Part shown: in pieces, positions 27,675 through 36,360 of the stretch
Layout: each line of letters opens with the position of its first letter
How positions within the stretch are numbered: the stretch's first letter is position 1
Position numbers and translations under genes: made by a program
Notes under the pieces: generated by a model
The model's database searches: none
Told to the model about the DNA's origin: nothing
The model's input: only the letters and a program-made list of their open reading frames with translations
Assembly: GCF_001597725.1 (NCBI RefSeq)
Contig: NZ_LUTR01000004.1
Coordinates: forward strand, 62,001-126,000
Reading direction: 5' to 3'
DNA length: 64,000 nucleotides
From: Neptuniibacter marinus
GTDB taxonomy: Bacteria > Pseudomonadota > Gammaproteobacteria > Pseudomonadales > Balneatricaceae

Positions 27675-28541
27675 ATGAAAATAATAAGAAAATTAGCGTT
27701 GGGCTTTGCTGTTGCGGCAGCAACACACATAACCTACGCAGCAGATACTGGATTTGATATGCAAACTGTCGATCCAGAGGCGGACAGAATAGCACTGCAA
27801 AACTATTACAAATCTCGCTTCCCTGATACGGAATTAGCAGATTATGTAAATGGTATCTATTCAGTTGATGCGGATTCAAGGGAACAGTGGGTAGAACTTG
27901 AAGAGTTCCCTCCTTATGAATTTGATGTGGAAAAAGGAGAAGAGCTTTTCAACATAGCCTTTGCAAACGGGAAAGGTTATGCGGATTGCTTTGAAAACGG
28001 AGGCATAGGTATTCGCCATAAATACCCGTACTGGAATAAAGAAGAAGGTACGGTTAAAACACTTGAGCAAGAGATCAATGAGTGCCGAGTGAAGAATGGT
28101 GAGGAAGCGCTTAAATGGTCTAAAGGCCCGATTGCTCAAATATCAGCTTATATGGCATGGACTTCACGAGATAAGGTTTTTGATATACAGATTCCTGAGG
28201 ATGACCCTAGAGCCAAAGCTGCCTATTTAGAGGGTAAGAAGTTCTTTTATTCTAAGCGTGGTCAGTTGAACCTATCTTGTGCCAATTGTCATCTTCAAGG
28301 CTCGAATATTCGTATTCGTGCAGACCTACCGGGTCCTCAATTAGGGCATGTGACACATTTTCCTGTTTTCCGCTCTAAATGGGGAGAGTTAGGTACGTTG
28401 CACCGCCGTTACAGTGGTTGTCATAGAGATTCTCGTTCAGATCCATTAAAACCTCAGGCTGAGGAGTTCCGTAACTTGGAGTATTTCCAGAGTTATATGT
28501 CCAATGGTCTTGTGGCTAATGGCCCTGGTGCACGTAAGTAA
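27675..28541 (+). CDS. soxA: SoxA cytochrome, monoheme type
   Basis: SoxA with SoxX conjugates thiosulfate to SoxY. A signal peptide ends in THITYAA. Only one CxxCH motif is present (CANCH, about residue 200); the N-terminal half keeps Cys residues (ADCFENGG, NECRVKNG) but has no heme motif, which marks the monoheme SoxA class. The C-terminal YSGCHRDSR contains the Cys that acts as heme ligand and sulfur-accepting site, followed by NLEYFQSYMSNGL. The length (288) fits. It lies between soxZ and the soxK-like gene. Confidence 0.93.
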   Translation: MKIIRKLALGFAVAAATHITYAADTGFDMQTVDPEADRIALQNYYKSRFPDTELADYVNGIYSVDADSREQWVELEEFPPYEFDVEKGEELFNIAFANGKGYADCFENGGIGIRHKYPYWNKEEGTVKTLEQEINECRVKNGEEALKWSKGPIAQISAYMAWTSRDKVFDIQIPEDDPRAKAAYLEGKKFFYSKRGQLNLSCANCHLQGSNIRIRADLPGPQLGHVTHFPVFRSKWGELGTLHRRYSGCHRDSRSDPLKPQAEEFRNLEYFQSYMSNGLVANGPGARK

Positions 28542-28556
28542 TAGGAGGGTAGCAAC

Positions 28557-28979
28557 ATGAATAAAGGTTTAATTATTGCTGCTGTTCTGGCGCTTGCGCC
28601 AACATTTGCCGCAGCTGAAAGTTTTCAAAATGCGTTTGAGATGAACCGTGCAATGTATGGTAAAGGTCATGTTTTTACCTGGCAGGGAAAGCAGTATACG
28701 ACTCAGCATGAAGAGGAGGCCGAGGCTGCTGTTAAGGCGACTAAGGCGAATGCTGAGGCATTATTGGATAAGGCTAAGGCAAAAAATGCTGAAGTGGCTG
28801 AACTAGGTTATGAGTGGAAGCTGACTCGAGGCCTTCTAAAAGAAGCTCAAACGGCGATTGATGAGGGTGATTATCAAAAAGCTCTTAATTTAGCGGCACA
28901 AGCTAAATATCACGCACGGATGGGTATTCAACAGTATCATTATGCGCAGGCAAATTGGCATCTTGCCGTTCCTCAATAG
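28557..28979 (+). CDS. SoxXA-binding (SoxK-like) small periplasmic protein
   Basis: The product has a signal peptide (MNKGLIIAAVLALAPTFAAA) and an all-helical mature part with an Ala/Lys-rich coiled region. It ends GYEWKLTRGLLKEAQTAIDEGDYQKALNLAAQAKYHARMGI-type helices. This agrees with SoxK/SoxXA-binding proteins, which associate with SoxXA in some gammaproteobacteria and raise its activity. It starts 16 bases after soxA and ends before a terminator, so it belongs to the soxXYZA transcript. The assignment rests on position and general pattern. Confidence 0.65.
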   Translation: MNKGLIIAAVLALAPTFAAAESFQNAFEMNRAMYGKGHVFTWQGKQYTTQHEEEAEAAVKATKANAEALLDKAKAKNAEVAELGYEWKLTRGLLKEAQTAIDEGDYQKALNLAAQAKYHARMGIQQYHYAQANWHLAVPQ

Positions 28980-29047
28980 GAAAGCGCTAATATCGTCCAG
29001 AGAGCAAACATAATCGGTTTACTCTCTCATAATGTACTTTTAAAAAT

Positions 29048-29080
29048 ACCTGCTGAGGTTGTACGCAGCAGGTTTTTTTT
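29048..29080 (+). terminator. terminator after the soxXYZA-soxK-like genes
   Basis: An 8-bp stem (acctgctg / cagcaggt) with a 10-base loop is followed by at least seven T. It separates soxB from the preceding transcript, so soxB may depend on read-through or its own promoter. Confidence 0.85.
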
Positions 29081-29101
29081 CCTCAAAAGAGGTGATTATT
29101 T

Positions 29102-30880
29102 ATGTCGATGACACGCCGTGAATTTGCTCGTTTGTTAGGTATGGCGGGCGCTGCGGGGGTTCTTCCTGCAACAGGTTTTGCCGCAAAGAAACAGCCTTCA
29201 GATCTATATGAAATCCCTAAAAGTGGTAATGTTCGTCTTCTACACATGACCGATTGTCATGCCCAGTTACTCCCTGTGTATTTTCGTGAGCCAAATGTTA
29301 ATTTGGGAATTGGTAAAGCCTATGGCCAAGCACCTCACCTTGTGGGTGATAAGCTACTTAATCATTTTGGAATTAGTTCCGGGTCACTTGAAGCGCATGC
29401 ATTTACCTATTTGAATTTTGGTGATGCTGCTAGCCGTTACGGAAAAGTCGGCGGATTTTCCCATCTTAAAACCTTAGTGGATCGCTTACGCCAAGATTAT
29501 GGATCAGAAAGCACGCTTCTATTAGATGGTGGTGATACGTGGCAAGGTTCAGGCACCGCATTTAAAACGCGCGGCATGGATATGGTTAAAGCTACGAATG
29601 AGCTTGGTGTTGATGTTATGACCGGTCATTGGGAGTTTACTTACCATCAAGAGGAGATTCTTAATAATATAAAAGTCTTCAATGGTGAATTTCTCGCTAA
29701 CAATGTTTTTGTAACAGAAGACGCGCTTTTTGATGGGGCTGATGAGTATATCTTCGATGAAGATAGCGGCCATGTCTTTAAGCCTTATTCGATTAAAGAG
29801 ATAGGTGGAGCGCGTATAGCGGTTATAGGCCAAGCTTTCCCTCGCACTAAGATAGCTAACCCTGCGCGTTTTATCCCTGATTGGACTTTCGATATTTATG
29901 ATAATGAGATGCAGGCTTTAGTTGATAAAGTACGTGCAGAAGAGAAGGTCGACGCCGTTATTGTGCTTTCCCATAATGGTATGGACGTTGATTTGGCGAT
30001 GGCCAACCGTGTTTCCGGTATTGATGTTATTTTGGGAGGGCACACCCATGACGGTATGCCGCAACCTACTACCGTTAAAAATGCTACCGGCCAAACCTTG
30101 GTATGTAATGTAGGTTCAAATGGTAAATTTCTAGGTGTTATGGATTTGGATATTCGTGACAGCAAAGTGCAAAGTTACAACTACCGGTTGATGCCTATCT
30201 TCTCTGAAATTTTACCTGCTGATCCCGCAATGGCTAAATTAATCGATGATATTAGAGCCCCTCATATGGGCTGGCTAACAGAAGAGCTGGCGCTTGCTGA
30301 TGAAGTGATGTTCCGTCGAGGTAATTTCAACGGTACCTTTGATCAGCTAATCTGTAATGCGTTAATGGATGTAAATAATGCTCAGATATCATTATCCCCT
30401 GGCTTCCGTTGGGGAACCTCAGTCCTTGAGGGACAAATGATCACTATGGAGCATGTTTTAGATCAAACCTGTCTGACCTACCCTGAAACTTATGTGAGAC
30501 CGATGAAAGGTTCAGAACTTAAGTTAATTCTGGAAGATGTGGCAGATAATATCTTTAACCCAGAGCCATATTTGCAGTCAGGTGGGGATATGGTTCGTGT
30601 TGGTGGTTTTGATTATATCTGTGACCCTATGCAACCTATAGGTAAACGTATTAGTGAAATGACGCTCGATAATGGTGAGCGTATTGATGCGAATAAAACC
30701 TATACAGTATCAGGCTGGGCGACGGTAGGTTCCCAATCTGAGGGGCCAATTATTTGGGATGTAGTGGCTGATCACTTACGTGATAAAGAGGTCGCACGTA
30801 TTGATAAATTGAATACACCTATTTTGAAAAATGTGGGTAATAATCCAGGGATAGCGGATTACGCTAAAATGGAGTCATAA
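29102..30880 (+). CDS. soxB: SoxB sulfate thiol esterase/thiohydrolase
   Basis: SoxB is the dimanganese hydrolase that releases sulfate from SoxY-bound thiosulfonate. A Tat signal is present (MTRREFARLLGMAGAAG). The metallophosphoesterase metal site is intact: TDCHAQ, LLDGGDTWQGS, TGHWEFTYH, VVLSHNG-type SHNG and GGHTHDG. The C-terminal 5'-nucleotidase-like domain includes NALMDVNNAQISLSPGFRWG. The length (592) is typical. Either ATG at 29102 or 29108 could be used. A terminator follows, closing the sox region. Confidence 0.96.
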   Translation: MSMTRREFARLLGMAGAAGVLPATGFAAKKQPSDLYEIPKSGNVRLLHMTDCHAQLLPVYFREPNVNLGIGKAYGQAPHLVGDKLLNHFGISSGSLEAHAFTYLNFGDAASRYGKVGGFSHLKTLVDRLRQDYGSESTLLLDGGDTWQGSGTAFKTRGMDMVKATNELGVDVMTGHWEFTYHQEEILNNIKVFNGEFLANNVFVTEDALFDGADEYIFDEDSGHVFKPYSIKEIGGARIAVIGQAFPRTKIANPARFIPDWTFDIYDNEMQALVDKVRAEEKVDAVIVLSHNGMDVDLAMANRVSGIDVILGGHTHDGMPQPTTVKNATGQTLVCNVGSNGKFLGVMDLDIRDSKVQSYNYRLMPIFSEILPADPAMAKLIDDIRAPHMGWLTEELALADEVMFRRGNFNGTFDQLICNALMDVNNAQISLSPGFRWGTSVLEGQMITMEHVLDQTCLTYPETYVRPMKGSELKLILEDVADNIFNPEPYLQSGGDMVRVGGFDYICDPMQPIGKRISEMTLDNGERIDANKTYTVSGWATVGSQSEGPIIWDVVADHLRDKEVARIDKLNTPILKNVGNNPGIADYAKMES

Positions 30881-30904
30881 CATTTAGGCGATCAAACAGA
30901 GTGG

Positions 30905-30941
30905 AAGTCCCTTTTTAGCGATTAAGAAGGGGCTTTTTTAT
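30905..30941 (+). terminator. terminator after soxB
   Basis: A long imperfect stem (aagtcccttttt / aagaaggggctt with G-T pairs) and a 7-base loop is followed by a T run, 25 bases after the soxB stop. Confidence 0.75.
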
Positions 30942-31035
30942 TGGCAGTAACATATGGAAAAATAGCAGAATCCCTCCTTTTTTGTTTAAATAGCCGCCAA
31001 GCGAAATAATCCAGATCTGCTTCAAGGGAGAAATT

Positions 31036-31764
31036 GTGAAACCAATAAAAAGCATGCTTAGAACATCTGTATTATCTCTAGTCCTAATCGGGTTGACTGC
31101 TTGTAATGCGGCAGGCGTAAAAACCGACACATCGACTGAGGCCGCTGCCGAAAATAGCCAATCAACAAAGGTTAATGCGTCGTCTAAAACTAAAAGCGAA
31201 CCCGCATCAGACCTGCCTGAAGCTAATGCCAGTGAAAAACTAGATGTTGTCGGTAATCGTTTGACTGCTGTGCAGGATCATTTACTACAGATGAAATCTC
31301 AGGCTGCCCAATTACAACAACAGAACCAAGCGCTTTCTTTGCAGATCCAAAGCTTGAAAACAGACCTGCAAGGTGCATTCGCTCAATCCGATTCTCCTGA
31401 TTCTGCGCAGGCAGCACCCACACCTGATGCTTTTAATGGCGTATTAGATCAGATAACGATGATGGCTAACGAATTAAGTAGTCAAGTACAAGATGGTTCC
31501 TATCGTATAGTCTCTGCTTATACGGCAAAGGATCAGTGGATTTTAATACGCTATCATCGTTTTACGGGAGAGGCTTGGTTAGCCGACCAAGGGGCGTGGA
31601 ACCTTCTTGAGGAAAGTGGTGCGACAGGCACAGCGGAATATGAAGTGGTTTTACTGCGTGCAGATGGTGATGGCAAAGGTTATGTTGCTGCTAGGATTGA
31701 TCGTATTACCGGTGAAACTTGGTGGTTAAGAGAGAATATGTGGCAACCCTATGTTAATTACTAA
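31036..31764 (+). CDS. uncharacterised coiled-coil lipoprotein with two TGE-W repeats
   Basis: A GTG start preceded by aagggaga gives a signal with lipobox LTAC (residues 20-23). A Ser/Ala/Glu-rich linker and a coiled coil (about 70-112, with QLQQQNQALSLQIQSLKTDLQ) lead to a C-terminal domain with two related units: RYHRFTGEAWLADQGAWNLL and RIDRITGETWWLRENMWQPY. Each is an antiparallel strand pair of the R-x-x-TG-x-W kind found in many periplasmic proteins. The function is unknown. epmC begins 12 bases downstream, so the genes may be co-transcribed. Confidence 0.8.
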   Translation: MKPIKSMLRTSVLSLVLIGLTACNAAGVKTDTSTEAAAENSQSTKVNASSKTKSEPASDLPEANASEKLDVVGNRLTAVQDHLLQMKSQAAQLQQQNQALSLQIQSLKTDLQGAFAQSDSPDSAQAAPTPDAFNGVLDQITMMANELSSQVQDGSYRIVSAYTAKDQWILIRYHRFTGEAWLADQGAWNLLEESGATGTAEYEVVLLRADGDGKGYVAARIDRITGETWWLRENMWQPYVNY

Positions 31765-31776
31765 GGTTAGTGATTA

Positions 31777-32319
31777 GTGCAAGAAACGTTTACAAACAAA
31801 CCTAATGTAGATGAGCTGATTAATCTGTTTAATCAGCTTTTTTTCGATCGCTATAATACGGTGTTAATTAAAGGTGAGGAGGAGCCTATCTACCTTCCTG
31901 CGGATAATACTTCACCGCATAACCGAATCGTTTTTGCTCATGGCTTTTTCGCCAGTGCGCTACACGAGATTTCCCATTGGTGTGTGGCTGGTGCTAAACG
32001 TCGAGAGCTGGTGGATTTTGGTTATTGGTATAAGCCAGATGGCCGTACAGCTGAAGAACAAAGAGAATTTGAAAAGGTTGAGGTTCGCCCTCAGGCCTAT
32101 GAATGGATTCTTTCAGTTGCTGCAGGTCATCGCTTTCACTTTAGTGCCGATAACTTATCATCGGAGATAGGCGCAAGTGATCACTTCCAAGAAAATGTAC
32201 TCAAAATGGTTCATGGGTTACTGGATCATGACTTGCCTGAGCGAGTGGGTATGCTGGTTGAGGCTTTGCGGATCCACAATAATCGTGAACCTTTATCAAA
32301 AAACGAATTTAAGCTTTAA
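31777..32319 (+). CDS. epmC: elongation factor P hydroxylase EpmC (YfcM)
   Basis: EpmC hydroxylates the lysylated lysine of translation factor EF-P, the final step of EF-P maturation after EpmA and EpmB. The family motif is clear: VFAHGFFASALHEISHWCVAG, with the HExxH-like metal-binding histidines (HEISH), followed by RRELVDFGYWYKPDGR and YEWILSVAAGHRFHFSADN. The length of 180 residues is normal. The start codon is GTG. epmA and epmB are not in the window. Confidence 0.9.
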   Translation: MQETFTNKPNVDELINLFNQLFFDRYNTVLIKGEEEPIYLPADNTSPHNRIVFAHGFFASALHEISHWCVAGAKRRELVDFGYWYKPDGRTAEEQREFEKVEVRPQAYEWILSVAAGHRFHFSADNLSSEIGASDHFQENVLKMVHGLLDHDLPERVGMLVEALRIHNNREPLSKNEFKL

Positions 32320-32340
32320 CCCCACCGCCTTATTAATTGA

Positions 32341-32871
32341 TCAACTTAATACACTTTTATCGAGCACACCTTTATCAATGAGCAACAGTAAGACGTTTGT
32401 GCATTCTAGTTTTACATGGTCGCGCAGTAATCTTACTGCTGGTGTAATTGATTGCCGAGTGGGGCAGACTAACCAGAGTTCGCTGGAGCGAGGTTTGAAG
32501 TTGGGCATGACATTGACGACCCTATCATTAAGTAAGTCGTTTGACATATCAAGACAATATTTAACAGCAAGCCCTTTCCCCGCGACACACCAGCGTCGTA
32601 CCAGATCACCGTCATTTGAGGCACGATTGCCACTCATTTTTATTTTGTAATTATTCTGATCATCCCTGAAGCTCCAAACATTATGAATCACATCATGTAG
32701 TTGGTAAAACAATCCATGGTGAGATACGAGATCATGGGGATGTTGAGGTGTGCCATTATGTTCTAAATACTCCTCTGTCACACAGAGTAAGCCGGGAACA
32801 TTACAGATCTTAAATCCATAAAGGTTACTGTCTTCTGGTGAACCATAACGGAATGCCATATCTACTGAGTC
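32341..32871 (-). pseudogene. LysR-family regulator remnant, effector domain only
   Basis: Only the C-terminal half of a LysR-type regulator is present. It reads DSVDMAFRYGSPEDSNLYGF, then LLCVTEEYLEHNGTPQHPHDL, HHGLFYQL, NDGDLVRRWCVAGKGLAVK, and SSELWLVCPTRQSITPAVRLLRDHV. The helix-turn-helix and the first part of the effector domain are missing. The frame stays open a few codons beyond the internal ATG at 32859 and then meets an SDR remnant on the other strand. The structure suggests a deletion through a divergent LysR/SDR pair. Confidence 0.85.
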
Positions 32872-33507
32872 GCAGATAGTGTAGACACTTATATTGCTGA
32901 CCTTTCTCAGATGTCACAAGTGATAGCTTTAGCTGAAGCCGTGAAGACGACTCATGGGAAGATCGATGTGTTGATTAACAATGCAGGGATTTTCCGAGCA
33001 GAAAATAATACAATCCTTGAGGGGCTAGATATTCGTTTTGCTGTTAATACAATAGTGCCCTATTTGTTGACGCATAGCTTACTGCCGTTACTCGGTGAAA
33101 AAGGGGCGTTTTATTAACTTCCATCAGCAGCTCAAGCCACCGTTAATATTAATACTTTAATTGGTAATGGTGTTGTCGAAGATGATTTTTCTGCGTACGC
33201 ACAAAGTAAATTGGCGCTTACAATGCGGTCTAAGGCATTAGCTCAGAAGGCAGATAGCCCAGTAGTTATCGCTGTTAATCTAGGTTCAATGCTGGGTAGT
33301 AAAATGGTTAAAGATAACTTTGGCGTTGAGGGTGGAGACGTTGCTATAGGCGCACATATTTTGATGCGTTTAGCTCTTGATGATGAGTTTGAAAGCAAAT
33401 CGGGTGGGTATTTCGATAATAATCTAGGGTATTTTTCTACTCCTCATCTGGATGCATTAGAGGTCAATAAGTCTGAAGAGATCGTTAATGGGATAAAAAA
33501 GTTTTAA
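32872..33507 (+). pseudogene. short-chain dehydrogenase/reductase remnant
   Basis: The N-terminal Rossmann Gly motif is missing. Readable SDR sequence begins at about 32872-32881 (VDTYIADLSQMSQV) and includes KIDVLINNAGIF and the catalytic region SAYAQSKLALT (YxxxK). The frame is broken by a TAA at 33115-33117. Around it, the +1 frame gives RFIN, the residues expected before the S-A-A-Q motif, and the original frame resumes with PSAAQATVNINTL. This suggests a local insertion/deletion pair. The remainder is intact to the stop at 33507. Confidence 0.85.
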
Positions 33508-33550
33508 GGCTTTAACGTCAAGTAGGGCCCAATTTATATAGAGTACCAAT

Positions 33551-33580
33551 AAAAAAGTCCTGAAGGTTCAGGACTTTTTT
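33551..33580. terminator. strong bidirectional terminator
   Basis: A perfect 14-bp stem (aaaaaagtcctgaa / ttcaggactttttt) with a 2-base (effectively 4-base) loop is followed by a T run; the matching A run serves the other strand. Confidence 0.85.
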
Positions 33581-33584
33581 ATTG

Positions 33585-33615
33585 ACCGCCGGTTATCACT
33601 AATGGCGGTTTTTTT
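33585..33615 (+). terminator. second tandem terminator
   Basis: A 6-bp GC stem (accgcc / ggcggt) with a 13-base loop is followed by seven T, directly after the previous terminator. Confidence 0.65.
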
Positions 33616-33630
33616 ATTGGTACTATCTAT

Positions 33631-34095
33631 TTAATGGTGGTGTTTATGTTCTGTCATACCGGCCATTATTTTTTGCACAGGAAGCATTAGCTGTTGATTA
33701 CTACCGTCAGAAAACGTTAGCGTCATATCAATCTCTGTTCCTTCAACTAAATCCTGCTTTAGACCAATTAGCATGACATGATAGCCGCCCGGTTGTAGGC
33801 TGACTTTACCTTCAGCAGGTAACTTTATTTGATCAACTTGGCGCATTTTCATTATGCCGTCCTCGTTGATATGGTTATGCAGTTCAACTGTTTCAGCAAC
33901 ACTGGAGCTTGCAGAAAGCAAAGAAACAGCTTTCGAGTCGGTATTGTGTATTACCATAAACGACGCGCTATTTACTTGCCCTGGAGGGACGGCACGGGCA
34001 TAAGGGTTTTCAATAGTTACATCGGCAGATGCATGGATTGCCGTTAACCCTAAAGTGCCGATGATGCATGCACGACTTATCAATGTCTTAATCAT
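33631..34095 (-). CDS. periplasmic copper chaperone PCu(A)C
   Basis: PCu(A)C proteins carry Cu(I) in the periplasm to cytochrome oxidase and hand it to Sco. A signal peptide (to ASA) precedes a cupredoxin-like domain. The copper ligands appear in the family order: His in VELHNH, Met in GIMKMRQV, then GGYHVMLIGL with the His-x-Met pair. A C-terminal HKHHH tail could add copper binding. It is the last gene of a three-gene run with the Sco gene 12 bases upstream. Confidence 0.92.
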   Translation of the reverse strand: MIKTLISRACIIGTLGLTAIHASADVTIENPYARAVPPGQVNSASFMVIHNTDSKAVSLLSASSSVAETVELHNHINEDGIMKMRQVDQIKLPAEGKVSLQPGGYHVMLIGLKQDLVEGTEIDMTLTFSDGSNQQLMLPVQKIMAGMTEHKHHH

Positions 34096-34107
34096 TTCCG
34101 ATTCCTT

Positions 34108-34698
34108 TTACAATAAATTACGAATTTCGGTAGCAAGTTCTTTAGGTGGTAGTGCATGTGGAAGTGCTTTAGCAAGCTCTCCTTCACGATTAATTAGGTA
34201 GAGTTTGGATGAATGGTCTACAGCGTATCCCATTGCAGACTCTTCCAGATCTACCATGCGATAAAATGCACCATATTGCTTAACCACTTGATCAATGGTG
34301 GCTCTATCTGCAGTCGCACCGATAAAATTAGGATGAAAGAAAGCAGTGTATTTCGCTAGTTTTTCAAGGCTGTCCCGTTCAGGGTCCACACTCATAAATA
34401 TGCCTACGACCTCTTTTTGTTCCTCATCAGATAGATTATGTAATCCTTGGGATGCAACTGCGAGAGCGGTTGGGCAGATATCAGGACAAGAGGCGTAGCC
34501 TATAAAAAACAGTACGACTTTGCCACGATAGTCTTCAAGTTTGAGTGGGCCTTGTACGCTTTCAAGGGCGAAGTCTCCCCCTAGTTGCTCACCCAGCGCG
34601 ATTCTATTTTCGATCGGCTGAGGACGAAAATAGAAAGCAATGGCAACACCCGCTAACATAACGGCGGTTAAAAGAAGAAGATTACGCAGTGTTTTCAC
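34108..34698 (-). CDS. SCO1/SenC family copper-insertion thioredoxin-like protein
   Basis: Sco proteins deliver copper to, or reduce, the CuA site of cytochrome c oxidase. One N-terminal membrane anchor is visible (LLLTAVMLAGVAIAFYF). The thioredoxin-like domain carries the copper-binding pair in SCPDICPTALAV (CxxxC) and the distal His in AVDHSSKLYL. It sits between an uncharacterised anchored protein and PCu(A)C in a likely operon for respiratory copper supply. Confidence 0.93.
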   Translation of the reverse strand: MKTLRNLLLLTAVMLAGVAIAFYFRPQPIENRIALGEQLGGDFALESVQGPLKLEDYRGKVVLFFIGYASCPDICPTALAVASQGLHNLSDEEQKEVVGIFMSVDPERDSLEKLAKYTAFFHPNFIGATADRATIDQVVKQYGAFYRMVDLEESAMGYAVDHSSKLYLINREGELAKALPHALPPKELATEIRNLL

Positions 34699-34735
34699 AA
34701 TAAATTACCTGTACTGAATATCATTTGAGCTTGTG

Positions 34736-35221
34736 TTATTTAGCATCGAAGAAAAAATCGGCCTGGGTTCGCTCTCCCTTATGCTCTGTAACAACAGAGG
34801 TAATCCATGTCATCGTACCTGTAGTACAAACCCCAAGGGTGACTTCTCCGCGCCAAAGATCCTGTTCCCCAGCAACTTTTTTAAGCATAACTTGGTTGAG
34901 GCCCATAAACATATCTCGACCTTTTAAATCCAGCATCACTTGATCGGCGGCAATATCTTGAAGCTTTACTTCAAACTCCAGAGGTTTAGCTGAGCTAATG
35001 GTCGGGGTGTTAATTTTTAGACGAATTGCTCCAGTGCTGTCGCTGGCTTTACAGAATGTTTGGGTTAGTTCGCACCCGGGAGTTGATTGCAAAATACGCG
35101 TTTGTGGGGGTGTATTATGCATCAACTGTGGTAGATATATTACAGAACCTAAACCAAAGATGGCTGCAACGATGATCATCACTTGAAGGAGATGGGGGCT
35201 TTTATCTTTGGTTTGCTTCAT
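34736..35221 (-). CDS. uncharacterised membrane-anchored protein of the copper cluster
   Basis: The 161-residue product has one transmembrane helix (about 14-32) and a periplasmic domain. Distinctive parts are CELTQTFCKASDS, LKGRDMFMGLNQVML and RGEVTLGVCTTGTMTW, with four Cys in the exported part. I do not know a named family. The Met-rich GRDMFMG segment and position upstream of Sco and PCu(A)C suggest a role in copper handling or oxidase assembly. Confidence 0.8.
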   Translation of the reverse strand: MKQTKDKSPHLLQVMIIVAAIFGLGSVIYLPQLMHNTPPQTRILQSTPGCELTQTFCKASDSTGAIRLKINTPTISSAKPLEFEVKLQDIAADQVMLDLKGRDMFMGLNQVMLKKVAGEQDLWRGEVTLGVCTTGTMTWITSVVTEHKGERTQADFFFDAK

Positions 35222-35313
35222 TCTATAGCTATCCCGAGTGCCGTTTTATTTTACTGGTTAAATAGTGAGTAAGAGAAGTGACAAATTGTCGCATAAAGGG
35301 TTCAAGCATACTG

Positions 35314-36360
35314 CTAAGAAGTATAGAGGCAAGCTAATAGGTTTTTTTGGATGTCTTCTTTTGCTAATGCTTGGGTAGTGATTATCTCTAGTCGGGAGTC
35401 TCGACGGTAAGCAATAGGTGAAAATGTTGCCTCATCGATCACTTGATTATAAAGCACCCAGCCTTCGTCGGTATGGAAAACCCCCTTTATACGCTGTATT
35501 TTCAGTAAACTCTTGAAGATGCTTTTAAGGGAATCTAGCTTAAAAACATCCTCGCTATTAAAAACCCATCCACAACTATAGAGTCCATTACTTTGTCCCT
35601 CTTTAACGAAGGGCATAGCGGGTTTAGGTATTAGCTGTAGCTGAACTGTAGGTAAAGAGACTTTACTAGACGTACTCGGTGTAGCTAAATTGGAAGCTGA
35701 TATTTCAGCGTCCGAATGAGCATCAGGGAAAAGAGCCTGACGTCCTCCTTTACCGATAAGATCAAGCAGATTAAGAGACACCTCACCATTAATGCTTTTT
35801 ATCACTGCTTGTTTTGGTGGAAAGAGCATAGTGGATTGCTGCTCAGCAAACGAGATTTGTGCCTCAGTGGCTAAGTCAGTTTTGTTTAAGATAATAACAT
35901 CAGCTAAATTAATTTGATCTTGGAACGTAGGATTACTCACCGTCTCTTGATTATCTAAACTACGTGGATCTAATAAACAGATGACTGAACGAAGATCCAA
36001 AATATCGCGAAAATTTTCATTTTGTAGGGTATCTATAATTCCCGCGGGATGACCTATACCTGTAGGTTCGATGATCAAGCGGTCCGGTTTAGAGCGACGA
36101 AGTAGTATAGCGAGTGTTGAGGTTAATGTAGGCCCTAGTGCACAGCAGATACACCCACCGGCAAGTTCTTTAATTGCGACACCATCAGATGGTGTTTCCA
36201 TAACCGCTTGATCAATACCGATCTGCCCAAACTCATTAACTAATATTGCCCATGTTTCATCTTTAGGCTTTTGCGATAAAAGTGCATTGATGGCGGTGGT
36301 TTTCCCTACCCCAAGGAAGCCCGTAATTATGTTCGTAGGTATATTTTCTAACTTAGGCAT
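35314..36360 (-). CDS. COG0523/CobW-family metal-trafficking GTPase
   Basis: These G3E GTPases deliver zinc, cobalt or other metals to target enzymes. The N-terminal GTPase has Walker A GFLGVGKTT, the metal-binding CxCC motif in GGCICC, RLIIEPTGIGHP and NKTD. The C-terminal CobW domain contains RIKGVFHTDEGWVLYN. The His-rich linker of zinc-induced members is not present (only PDAHSDAE). The start overlaps the EamA gene end by 8 bases, so both are one operon. Confidence 0.9.
   Translation of the reverse strand: MPKLENIPTNIITGFLGVGKTTAINALLSQKPKDETWAILVNEFGQIGIDQAVMETPSDGVAIKELAGGCICCALGPTLTSTLAILLRRSKPDRLIIEPTGIGHPAGIIDTLQNENFRDILDLRSVICLLDPRSLDNQETVSNPTFQDQINLADVIILNKTDLATEAQISFAEQQSTMLFPPKQAVIKSINGEVSLNLLDLIGKGGRQALFPDAHSDAEISASNLATPSTSSKVSLPTVQLQLIPKPAMPFVKEGQSNGLYSCGWVFNSEDVFKLDSLKSIFKSLLKIQRIKGVFHTDEGWVLYNQVIDEATFSPIAYRRDSRLEIITTQALAKEDIQKNLLACLYTS

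Noticed and set aside
32177-32650. 157-codon plus-strand frame over epmC and the LysR remnant
   Set aside because: It spans the end of epmC and the antisense of a clear LysR domain; it is a shadow.
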